DNA of 64,000 nucleotides, from the NCBI GenBank assembly GCA_958450325.1, contig OY288243.1, positions 61,054,606-61,118,605 of the forward strand, in the 5' to 3' direction. Position numbers and translations under genes: made by a program. Below, piece by piece: positions 22,769-31,434 of this stretch. Origin of the DNA: Agrostemma githago (taxonomy: Eukaryota; Streptophyta; Magnoliopsida; Caryophyllales; Caryophyllaceae). Within the stretch, counting starts at the first letter, position 1; each line of letters begins with the position of its first letter. The notes below the pieces were generated by a model that did no database searches, was not told where the DNA came from, and worked only from the letters and a program-made list of their open reading frames with translations.

Positions 22769-23368
22769 CTAATCCTCATCTAAATCTGGAGAATGGCCTC
22801 CAGGGCTGCTTTGACCCCCGAAGTCCGACCCCCAATCCCAGTCTGGGGAGTCCTTGAAAGGGTCATCAGGGAGTCCATCCTCATCCCTGTCGCTCAAACA
22901 GCCAAGACCCTCGCTGTCATCGGAGTCTCGGCTACTGTCATCCCAATCCCTGCCAAAGGGAACAGCCTGGGATTCATCACAGGTACGACAACCTGTTCTC
23001 TTCACAGGATAAGAGGGGCCTGACCCCAGGGAGGAATCTGCGTCAGAGCAGTCAGGGTTAAATTGCTCAGGGTGCAACCAAGGGAAACATTCGTGGCACC
23101 CCCGACCAAAGCACCCCCCTCCCTGAGGACAGCGCCTAAATCTGGAGGCAGCGGGGGGGGGGGGGGGGGGGGGCGAAGATCTCTTAAAACACTTGCTCGC
23201 CCTGATGGGAGCTTTCCTACCACTCCGATGAGAGTAAGGCCGTGAACAACGGCAGCGGCGAATGGCCCGGTAAGCAGCTCGAGCGTACCGGAGTCTCCAA
23301 AATCCTTTGAAAAGAAAAAGGACAGTGCGAACTCCATGGCGAGTCACGAATTTTTTGATCCAAACCAT
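22769..23368 (-). CDS. R1 antisense gene a: basic, Cys-rich protein with acidic tail (199 aa), unknown function
   Basis: ATG at 23368 (MVWIKKFVTRHGV), about 65 bp below a TATA box. Residues 1-60 are very Arg-rich; 66-72 are seven prolines coded by a 21-base C run; residues 80-99 hold CPQGGGCFGRGCHECFPWLH, i.e. C-x5-C-x4-C-x2-C-x4-H; a later CRTC adds another Cys pair. The tail is acidic with many Asp and Ser (DWDWGSDFGG). The R2 protein at 46695-47279 has the same order and identical Cys spacing, so it is a selected coding sequence. A zinc-binding, nucleic-acid-binding protein is a guess from the Cys/His spacing and charge; I do not recognise a family. The frame is intact here, but the homopolymer is risky for assembly. 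Confidence 0.75.
   Translation of the reverse strand: MVWIKKFVTRHGVRTVLFLFKGFWRLRYARAAYRAIRRCRCSRPYSHRSGRKAPIRASKCFKRSSPPPPPPPAASRFRRCPQGGGCFGRGCHECFPWLHPEQFNPDCSDADSSLGSGPSYPVKRTGCRTCDESQAVPFGRDWDDSSRDSDDSEGLGCLSDRDEDGLPDDPFKDSPDWDWGSDFGGQSSPGGHSPDLDED
23153..23173. repeat. G21 homopolymer
   Basis: Twenty-one consecutive G on plus (C on minus) code the Pro7 stretch of gene a. Length must be confirmed because such runs slip in replication and sequencing. Confidence 0.9.
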
Positions 23369-23432
23369 GATTTAACGAAGAAAGTGGAGAAATTGAGGAT
23401 GAGTTAAGCAAAAATGACGAGGAAAGCTGGGA

Positions 23433-23438
23433 TTTATA
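23433..23438 (-). promoter_or_regulatory. TATA box of R1 antisense gene a
   Basis: TATAAATCC on the minus strand, about 65 bp upstream of ATG 23368. R2 has TATAAAT about 70 bp upstream of its gene a. Confidence 0.6.
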
Positions 23439-23707
23439 CAAGTGAAAATGCAACGTTAATGGCATACCAACCACCCTGGAAGGGAAAGCCACCAATCGCA
23501 AACTCTTCACGGTTCCCAAAAATCCATCAAGCAAAGAAGTATAATCATTGCAAGAAACCCCTCAACTCTTTGCATGTCTGACACAAACTGTGCTCCGTTC
23601 CTCAGGAAAGTACAAAGCATTAAATGCTGCAGCAAAAGTGAAAATGAGTCAACCTCCCTCCAAGCAAAAGTCGCCAGCCGGAGGGAAGCCTTGCTTCCCC
23701 CCAGCTT

Positions 23708-23719
23708 GCGAGGGCCAAT
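23708..23719 (+). other. Polypurine-tract region of R1
   Basis: GCGAGGGCCAAT adjoins the 3' LTR. R2 has GTGAGGGCCAAT at the same place. It is not a pure purine run, but its conservation next to the LTR supports the role. Confidence 0.5.
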
Positions 23720-24404
23720 TGATTGGGGTCGGCAACCTAACACTAACAGCCTGCTAGGCAGGCTCCCAGAGGATTGTCGATTAAACCCAGAAACCGACCC
23801 GGCAAACAGTCAAAGTAAATAACATAGAAGTGGGAAGAGCTACCAAGGAAAACAGCCGACCGTCGGGCCAGCAGGGTGACGCGGCCTGCTAGACCTTAGC
23901 TCCAGCAGCTCAAAGCCCGCCTACCCCCTGAGGACATCTCCGCAGACAGAGCAGGGATCCCCAGGGGCCCTCTCGTCATTTTGCCTGAGGTAATTGAGAA
24001 TGGGTGGATGAGAGGACCCCACTTGTCACCCCCTTATCCACCCATTCTCCTTCTACTTCCCTCTCTTGTGGGAAGGTATAAATACTCTTCCATTTCCCAC
24101 AAGAAAGGGGTTGGATTTTCTCTCTCTAGAACTCTTACTCTAAAATTGTCGCCCAGTTCCTCACGAGCTGGGTTTCTTAAGGCTTTCACAGACTAACTTA
24201 GGCATCGGAGAGGGTTTCCTCGGACAACCTCCGAGGCCCTGTGCGTTTTCTGTGCAGGGAGCCTGCCCAATCCGCCAGGAAGGTCTGACTGAAAGAGTAG
24301 GAGGAAGGAGAGTGTCAAGATTGATCAGTGAACATTCAGAAGTAACACCGAACGATTCAAACCCGAATCCCGCGTCGGGTTAATTGATTCCAGCAACCGG
24401 AACA
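23720..24404 (+). repeat. 3' LTR of R1
   Basis: 685 bp, same ends and length as the 5' LTR, followed by the ATATA duplication at 24405-24409. Hairpins and TATA box are conserved. Confidence 0.95.

Positions 24405-24409
<5 letters not shown>

Positions 24410-24449
<40 letters not shown>
24410..24449. repeat. (TA)n(GA)n microsatellite
   Basis: TA repeats pass directly into GA repeats and then into the left end of element A. The same order recurs at 27134-27159 and, inverted, at 30883-30940. Confidence 0.9.
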
Positions 24450-24454
<5 letters not shown>

Positions 24455-24708
24455 TAAGGCTCTTATGAGTCCTTTACTTTTTGTGAGTCCCTAAGTCCTC
24501 ATCCCATCCATTGGATGGGATGAAGATGGATGGACAAGATGCATCCATTAAAAAAAAAGATTTACGTTCCTAAAATAGCTCCCATGAATTTAGGAAACAA
24601 TAACTCCCTATCACATTTATTCATCATTTCACGTTCATTCAAACACAAAAAAAAACCCTTTCTTCATTCACGTTCAGTCATCGATTTTGTACTCGAAATT
24701 CTGTTACA

Positions 24709-25965
24709 ATGGATTCAATGACCGCGTCATCGTCTTCAACGGTTGATAAGCAACTGATCGAGTATATCAATGGTGAGTTTCAGTATTTCATTCACGTTTT
24801 GATTCAATTTTTATTCATGGATTTCGATGGTCATATTGCTTTCAATGTGTGTTTTAATATCAACGGTTTATCGCGTCAAATTGTGTTTTTTTACGTCGAT
24901 TTTCATGTTTATAGTGCTTTCATTGTCATTTCGTATCACAGTTTCGTATCAATTTGCGTTTTTTTTATGTCATTGCGTTTTGATATCACAGTTTCGTATC
25001 AATGGTTATTTGCTCTCTCTATCTTTATAGATTACAAGGCTTTATGCTTTTTATTCAGATTTTCCATGATATCCATTGATACTATTGTTTTGATTTCAAT
25101 TAACGCATAAACGTCGTTGAAGTAACATGCCTTCTGCATTAAAGTAACACTTACTTGCAATTACAATAACACAAATGAACGTTCAGAAAAAAGGTTTTGA
25201 TGATGATGTTAGAGTAACGTATTGTTCACGTTAGAGTAACACCACTTAGGAATTGTAGTAACACATTATTTGCATGGGTGTAACGCTGTTTGATTTTGTG
25301 CAGGTGGTTTTGCCAAAGATGCGAACGCACATGACAACACTGGAAAAGGTAGAATTTGATTCATTTGATCAATATGGATTAATAACAATGGTTCATTGAT
25401 ATTATTGTTTCACTGATATTATTGTTTTGCTTTATGTTGAAGTAGTCATGGCGTTGAAGTAACACAAGTTATGAATTACAGTAATATCTAATTCTAATTA
25501 GAGTAACACAAACACGTAACGCTGAAAAAGGGTTTTTGGCGCTGACGTTGGAGTAACATCCTTTAAGGGTTAAAGTAACACAAATTATGAGTTGAAGTAA
25601 CACTTATGTCCATGGGCGTGACATTTTTTAATTTCTTGCAGGAAACATTGGCAAAGAACCGAATGCACAGGAATGGTGCAGAGATGTGGGTGAGGTTCAC
25701 TCCGTACATGGAGCAAGTATTCGGAACAATTGATGAGGCAGTGGAATTTTACAAAATCTACGCGCTGGCTTGCGGATTTGATGTGAGAAAGTATACTAAG
25801 CCAACCAAACGAAAATGTCCAAATTCGTACGCAGCACGACCGCCTAAACAGCCTACTAAGCCAACCAATGATGAGGATGGCGAGGATGAAGTAGATGAAG
25901 ACATCGAGGGAGAGGAAACTGAAGAAGACATCGAGGAAGACGAGGAGGATGAACAAGTGTTTTGA
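24709..25965 (+). pseudogene. FAR1-related N-terminal gene fragment in element A
   Basis: Exon 1 24709-24772 (MDSMTASSSSTVDKQLIEYI), donor ATG|GTGAG; exon 2 25304-25348 after TTGTGCAG; last exon from about 25642 after TTCTTGCAG to TGA 25963-25965. The last exon encodes VRFTPYMEQVFGTIDEAVEF and YKIYALACGFDVRKYTKP, the start of a FAR1 DNA-binding domain, then an acidic tail (EDGEDEVDEDIEGEETEED). The Cys/His part of the domain and the transposase core are absent. The phase between exons 2 and 3 does not match the FAR1-like frame, so a small indel is likely. Introns contain the GTAACA motifs. The same exon 1 occurs twice on minus in element B. Confidence 0.55.
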
Positions 25966-26490
25966 GAATACTCGTGTTTTTTTGTCATTATAAGAATTTT
26001 TTCTTTTTTCTGGTTTACACGAAAAACTAATTTTGTACAATTTTTTTCACATAGCGCTGTGTTACGGTGCATTTAACACTATATTTATTTAATACATGTG
26101 TTTTTTATTAGAGTAACATCTCATGTGTGTCAGAGTAACACTATTCGTCTGTTACAGTAACAGAAACAATGCATTGAAGTAACTGAAGACAACATCGTTG
26201 TTTAGACAAAATCATTGCCAAAGTAACTGGGGATAACTTGGATTGGTTCCATACATTGACAAAGTACCAACATTTGTTCTTCAAAAAACAATATATAATG
26301 CGTCAGAGGAATTGATTGCAATATCATTGTACAAACACCATTAATAACTTAAAGTAACATAAATTGTTCATTAAAGTAACATTTACAGTGCTTCGGTGTA
26401 ACACAGATTGTGAGACCAAAGAAAATTGGGTTAACTTCAGTAATCCCCATAGTAACACCAGCAGTAAATTAGAGTAACAGGTACAACTAG
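25105..26490 (+). repeat. Oriented GTAACA motif series in element A
   Basis: Variants of RAGTAACAY occur dozens of times, often 20-40 bp apart, all in the same orientation on plus, across introns and intergenic sequence. Spacers are not repeated. Confidence 0.75.
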
Positions 26491-26622
26491 TCAGTGTAAA
26501 AGAGTTTAACAGCTTCAATGCATTGGTGATAGTCAAAATACCAATGTAATTAGACAGGTAACTAAAGAATACAAACCATTAATTCGTAGTTAGAAAAGAG
26601 ATGACATGATTCAGTAAACACG

Positions 26623-26733
26623 TTATTTTTTTCGGCCTTTTGTTGGCTGGCTCTTGGGAGCGTCGATGACCTTTTGTCTAGCGTCCGCATACTTGTCTAC
26701 GTTTTCCAACAATCGCGATCGCACCTTGTTCAT
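26623..26733 (-). CDS. Short basic ORF (36 aa), FAR1-type C-terminal fragment
   Basis: Minus-strand ATG 26733 to TAA 26623; reads LLENVDKYADARQKVIDAPK then SQPTKGRKK. A diverged copy lies on plus in element B (28165-28292). It faces the fragment at 24709-25965. Probably the last exon of the gene whose middle was lost, left in inverted position. Too short to assign a function. Confidence 0.4.
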   Translation of the reverse strand: MNKVRSRLLENVDKYADARQKVIDAPKSQPTKGRKK

Positions 26734-27133
26734 TATGTTTGCTAAAGTTAGAAAGATGCTTCAATATAACCTTGCTCGAGTTGAAGGTCAGCGATTGAGT
26801 TAAGTTGAGCGATTGAGTTGAGTTGAGCGATTGAGTGCTCGGGTGTGCTTGAGTTGAGCGAAAAAATTGAATGAGATGAGAGATGATGAAGGTGAAGGGT
26901 TTTTTGTGTTAGGCGGGTGTTTGAATGAAAAAAATGAAAGAGATGAGAGAGAAGAAGATATCAGTTTGCAGTAATCTAGGGAGGAGAGAGGATTTTCTCA
27001 TATTATTTCCAAAATATGGTAGTTACTACCTTAATTACTACATGCAATCTCAACCATTCATCCTCTTTAGATCAATGGCTAAGAATAGGACTCATGGACT
27101 CAAAAAAAAAGGGACTCACTTGATCTTCACTCT

Positions 27134-27159
27134 ATATATATATATATAGAGAGAGAGAG
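27134..27159. repeat. (TA)n(GA)n junction between elements A and B
   Basis: A short TA run followed by GA repeats separates the right end of A from the left end of B. Confidence 0.85.
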
Positions 27160-27799
27160 AGTAGAGATCAAGTGAGTCCTTTTTTATTTTTTGAGTCCAT
27201 GAGTCCTATCTACAACCATTGATCTAGAGTGGATGGATGGTGGTGATTGATTCTAGTAATTAAGGCAATAACTAACATATTTTGGTAAAAAATAAAATCA
27301 AATCCTCTCTCCTTCCTTAATTATCTCCAACCACTGATACACGTTACTTCCTCACATTCAATTTTTTCCTCACATTCAATTTTTTCATTCACATCCTAAC
27401 TGAAACCCTTCACCTTCATCATCCCAAACACAATCGCTCGACTTCCGTTTCTTTTCAAAACACACCCGCGCATCCTCTCGTCTTCAACTCAAGGCAAGGC
27501 TACATTGAAGCAGCTCTCTAACTTTAGCAAAGATAATCTTCAGGCGGCATAATACAAGGTAACTCGCTAATACTCGATTGTTGTACTAAAGAACTAGGTT
27601 TAGTTTATATTCGTATTTGATTTCATTAATTTTCTCGCTAATTATTGATTGATTTACTTTGCTGCGTTTGTGCCCTATAATTAATTGGTTTCACTAAAGA
27701 TTGTTGCGATATCTGGGTATGCATCTGTAGAGTTTAATTGAATTCACCTACTTCATACTATGCTTCTCCTCTTCATACTTAGTCTAACATATATTGAAT

Positions 27800-30300
27800 G
27801 TTACTCTAATGTGCATATTCAGTTACTGTAATAAACTGGAGGTGTTACTGTAAGGGGTTGTTCAGTTTGTTTTACACATGTATGATGTTATTTTAAAGAC
27901 GACCCTGTGTTACTGTAATGTACAAAACGTGTTACTTTTAATCCCATCTTTGCGTTACTTTGAATGCTAGTAATCTGGTACATTTAATTGTGTAGACGTG
28001 TTACTCTAATTTGCACTCTATGTTACTCTAACACTTTCTTTGTGTTACTTTAACGCGTATCAGCTGTACATATGGTGTTTCTTTCACTCGTATCAGTTGT
28101 ACTTTAATTTTATATACCAGATTAAACTGTAACAATAGTTGTACATAATTATTGTACTTTTCAGATGGCAAAAGGAGGAGACAAATCAAGGTGTGATCGC
28201 GGTTGTTGGATAACGTAGATAAGTATGTGGACGCGAGGCAAAAGATCATCGATGGTCCCAAGAGCAAGCCAACAAAGGGTCGAAAAAAATAACGTGTCTA
28301 ACGAATTATGTCATCTTTTTCTAATTACGAATAATGCTTTGTATTGTTTTCGAAACTTGTTATGTACATCATTATTTTGATTATCACCAACGGAACAATG
28401 TTGTTAAACTCTGTTACCCTGACTAATTGTTCCTGTCACTCTAATTAACGACCGGTGTTACTATGGGAATGAATGAAGTTTACACATTATACAAATGTGG
28501 TCTCATAATCATTGTGTTACATTGACGCATTATAACTGTTACTTTAATGAACAAATGATGTTACTCTAAATTATTAATGGTGTTATTCTTTGTCTCGTGG
28601 TTAAACAATGTTATTATCATCAATTACTCTGACGCATTATATATGGTTCTTAAAAAAACGAATGTTGTTACTTTGGTAATGAATGGTTCTAATCCAAGTT
28701 ATCCTCAGTTACTTTGGTAATGAATTGTTTAAACAACGTTGCTGTCCTCAGTTACTTTCATGCATTATGTCTGTTACTGTAACTAACGAATGGTGTTACT
28801 CCAATAGACATGAGATGTTACTCTAACCAAATACACATGTATTAAATAAATATATAGTTAATTGCAACGTAGCACAGCGCTATGTGTAAAAAAATGTGTA
28901 CAAAATCCAGTTCCTGTGTTTTGTCAATATCCCCCCCAGAAACCGGCTGTCTCTGCAACCTGAACTCCCGAATTAATCCGCACAAGCTTTCCACATTTGC
29001 CTTGTCTTCTGCCCTTAGAAGTCTGTATCAGTGAAGCTTCAATGCTGTGTCTACTTCAAAAGAAAACAAAACAATAATATCAGTGAAGCTTACGTTAAAT
29101 CTGGGATCTATAATATCAGTGTATATCATGGAAAACCTAAATAAAAAACATAAAACTCTGGAATCTATAACAATTAACCATTGATATGAATCTATGATGA
29201 ATGAAATGACAATGAAAGCAATATCAACATGAAAATTGACAAAAAAAAGAACGCAAATTGACGCACGACGTATCCATGAATAAAAATTGAAGCAAAACGT
29301 GAAAAAAATATCAAAACTCACCATTGTTGTACTCGATTAATTGCTTATCAACAGTTGATGAAGATGTCGCGCTCATTGAATCCATGGTAACGAGATTTCG
29401 AACTCAGATTTGAATGAATGAATGACAGAACGTGATGACGAAAAAAAACTCACCATTCCTGTGCATTCGGTTCTTGGCAAATGCTACCTGCAAAAAATTA
29501 AAACTCGTTACAAAATGATACTCGTTTTGTGTTACTCTAATTAATATTTGGTGTTACTGTAATTCATAACATATGTTACTTCAACGCCGTGTCTACTTCA
29601 ACATAAAACAAAACAATAATATTAGTAAAGCATACGTTAAATCTGGGATCTATACTAAAACGAGAGCAATGAACCACTGTTATTAATCCATGATTAATCA
29701 AATGAGTAAAAATTCCACATTTTCCACTGCTGTCCTGTGCGTTCGCTTCTTTGTCAATACCACCTGCACAAAATTAAACAACGTTACACCCGTGCAACAA
29801 ATGTGTTATATCAATTCATAAGTTATGTTACTCTAACTAGTACACTACGTTACTTTTAACATCATCATCAAAACCTTTTTTCTAAACGTTCAGTGTGTTA
29901 CTGTAATTGCAATTAAGTGTTACTGTAACTCAGAAGGTATGTTACTTCAATGACGTTTCTGCGTTAATATAAAACAAAACAATAGTGTCAGTGTATATCA
30001 TGGAAAACCTAAATAAGAAACATAAAACCCTGGAATCTATAAAGATCGATAGAGCAACTAACCATTGATAGGAAACTATGATGAATGAAATAACAATGAA
30101 AGCAATATCAACATTAAAATTGACGTGCAACAAATGTGTTATATCAATTCATAAGTTGTGTTACTCTAACTAGTACACTACGTTACTTTAACAGCATCAT
30201 CAAAATTCTTTTTCTAAACGTTCAGTGTGTTACTGTAATTGCAATTAAGTGTTACTGTAACTCAAAAGGTATGTTACTTCAATGACGTTTGTGCATTAAT
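27800..30300 (-). repeat. Oriented GTAAC motif series in element B
   Basis: TGTTACTCTAA, TGTTACTGTAA and similar variants occur many times on plus, i.e. GTAACA on minus, the mirror of the series in element A. The orientation is uniform along the whole element. Confidence 0.75.
28165..28292 (+). pseudogene. Short basic ORF fragment, frameshifted (element B)
   Basis: A TTTTCAG|ATGGCAAAAGG acceptor-start is followed, in a shifted frame, by LLDNVDKYVDARQKIIDGPK then SKPTKGRKK and TAA, matching 26733-26623. The ATG frame hits TAG early, so an indel broke it. Confidence 0.5.
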
Positions 30301-30592
30301 ATAAAACAATGCAATAGTATCAGTGTATATCATGGAAAACCTAAATAAGAAACATAAAAACCTGGAATCTATACAGATCGAGAGAGAAACTAAACATTGA
30401 TAGGAAACTATGATGAATGAAATAACAATGAAAGCAATATCAACATTAAAATTGACGTTAAAAAGTAACGCAACAATGAAAGCAATAACAACAATGAAAA
30501 TTGACGTGAAAGAAATATTGAAACTCACCATTGTTATACTCGATCAATTGCTTATCAACAGTTGAAGAAGATGACGCGGTCATTGAATCCAT
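29325..30592 (-). pseudogene. Duplicated FAR1-like 5' exons in element B
   Basis: Exon 1 (MDSM...STVDKQLIEY) is found on minus near 29385-29325 and again near 30592-30530. A further exon (about 29489-29456, GTAGCATTTGCC...CAGGAATG) has both splice signals and equals the start of the last exon in A. The acidic last exon seen in A is missing. This is a broken, partly duplicated copy. Confidence 0.5.
29792..30457. repeat. 333-bp direct tandem duplication in element B
   Basis: GTGCAACAAATGTGTTATAT begins at 29792 and again at 30125. The two copies agree to TCAACATTAAAATTGAC and then diverge. It includes GTAAC motifs. Confidence 0.85.
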
Positions 30593-30878
30593 TGTAACGG
30601 GATTTCGAGCACATAATTGATTGAATGAATGAACGTGATGAAGAAAGGGTTTTTTTTCTCACGTTTGAATGAATGAACGTGATGAATGATGAATGATGAA
30701 TGAACGTGATCAAGGAAGTTATTGTTTCCTAAATTCTTGGGAGCTATTTTAGGAACGTAAATCTTCCTCTTTTTTTTTTTTTAAATGGATGCATCTTGTC
30801 CATCCATCCTCATCCCATCCAATGGATGAGATGAGGACTTATGGACTCATATAGAGTAAAGGACTCATAAGAGCCTTA

Positions 30879-30882
<4 letters not shown>

Positions 30883-30942
<60 letters not shown>
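30883..30942. repeat. (CT)n(TA)n microsatellite
   Basis: Mirror image of the tract at 24410-24449; separates elements B and C. Confidence 0.9.
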
Positions 30943-30943
<1 letters not shown>

Positions 30944-31410
30944 GAGTCAAGATCCGGTGAGAACCACCACTTGATGAGAACCGTGAGAACCTCACTCAAA
31001 ACTCAATCAATTTTTTTTCCGAAAATTTAGATGACTAATTTACCCTTACATTATTTATTCAAATACTTTATTAGGCATAACTAATCATATTTTATTAAAA
31101 ATATTAAGAAAAATTGCTATCTATTCACGAAAAATTGAAAAGGTACACTGAAATACAATTAAGGTACACTAAAAGTGCAATAAGGTACATCAAAAAAATT
31201 AGATACACTGAAACGAGTATTAGGTACACTAAAATTACAAGTTTCCATTTCCATCACTAGACGAGAGTTTTTTTACCGAAAAATATGTTACCAAATCATT
31301 AAATTATACGACGAATTCAAGTATGTCATTAAATTTTGAAAAAAATATTAATTTAAAGGAGTTCTCAAGGTTCTCACCAAGTTGATGGTTCTCACATGAT
31401 CTTAAATCTA
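30943..31410. mobile_element. Element C: small TIR element (MITE-like, about 470 bp)
   Basis: The left end AAGATCCGGTGAGAACCACC and the inverted right end AAGATCATGTGAGAACCATC start imperfect TIRs of about 45 bp built of repeated GAGAACC. The inside is AT-rich, has no ORF, and carries about five copies of AAGGTACACTRAAA-like sequence in one orientation. (TA)n lies on both sides. Confidence 0.65.
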
Positions 31411-31434
31411 TATATATATATATATATATATATA
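31411..31434. repeat. (TA)n microsatellite at the right edge of the nested block
   Basis: Right end of the inserted block; copia sequence resumes after it. Confidence 0.85.

Larger units (their letters stand above)
12211..24404 (+). mobile_element. R1: Retand-like Ty3/gypsy (Tat lineage) retrotransposon, 12.2 kb
   Basis: Two 685-bp LTRs (12211-12895 and 23720-24404, about 15 differences by eye) are flanked by ATATA on both sides (12206-12210, 24405-24409) in a (TA)n tract. Order on plus: LTR, PBS, gag-pol reading frame (12994-18720), tandem repeat array (about 19005-19720), then two genes on the minus strand (22237-19892 and 23368-22769), PPT, LTR. From memory, antisense ORFs plus a tandem repeat between pol and the right LTR define Retand of Silene. 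The element is structurally complete, but gag-pol has three nonsense codons and antisense gene b has two, so it cannot be autonomous. Confidence 0.93.
24450..27133. mobile_element. Element A: non-autonomous TIR element with FAR1-like fragments
   Basis: The left end (AGAGTAAGGCTCTTATGAGT..., about 24450-24495) and the inverted right end (AGAGTGAAGATCAAGTGAGT... on minus from 27133) share a TIR of about 45 bp built of repeated GAGTCC. Inside are a short multi-exon gene reading inward from the left (24709-25965), a short ORF reading inward from the right (26733-26623), and a long series of GTAACA motifs all on plus. Class is uncertain; a Mutator-related element is plausible because FAR1 proteins derive from MULE transposases. 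It is an inverted relative of element B. Confidence 0.6.
27160..30882. mobile_element. Element B: inverted relative of element A
   Basis: Starts AGTAGAGATCAAGTGAGTCC and ends GGACTCATAAGAGCCTTACT, the reverse complements of the right and left ends of A. The short basic ORF is on plus (28165-28292) and the FAR1-like exon 1 is on minus (near 30592-30530 and again near 29385-29325). GTAAC motifs run opposite to those in A. It is about 1 kb longer than A because of internal duplications (29028-30600). Confidence 0.6.

Noticed and set aside
24709..25110. 133-aa ORF starting MDSMTASSSS
   Set aside because: Only the first 64 nt are exon; the rest reads through a T-rich intron beginning GTGAGT.
25105..26490. 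CRISPR-like regular spacing of GTAACA motifs
   Set aside because: Plant nuclear DNA, motif only about 8 bp, spacing irregular, no cas genes.
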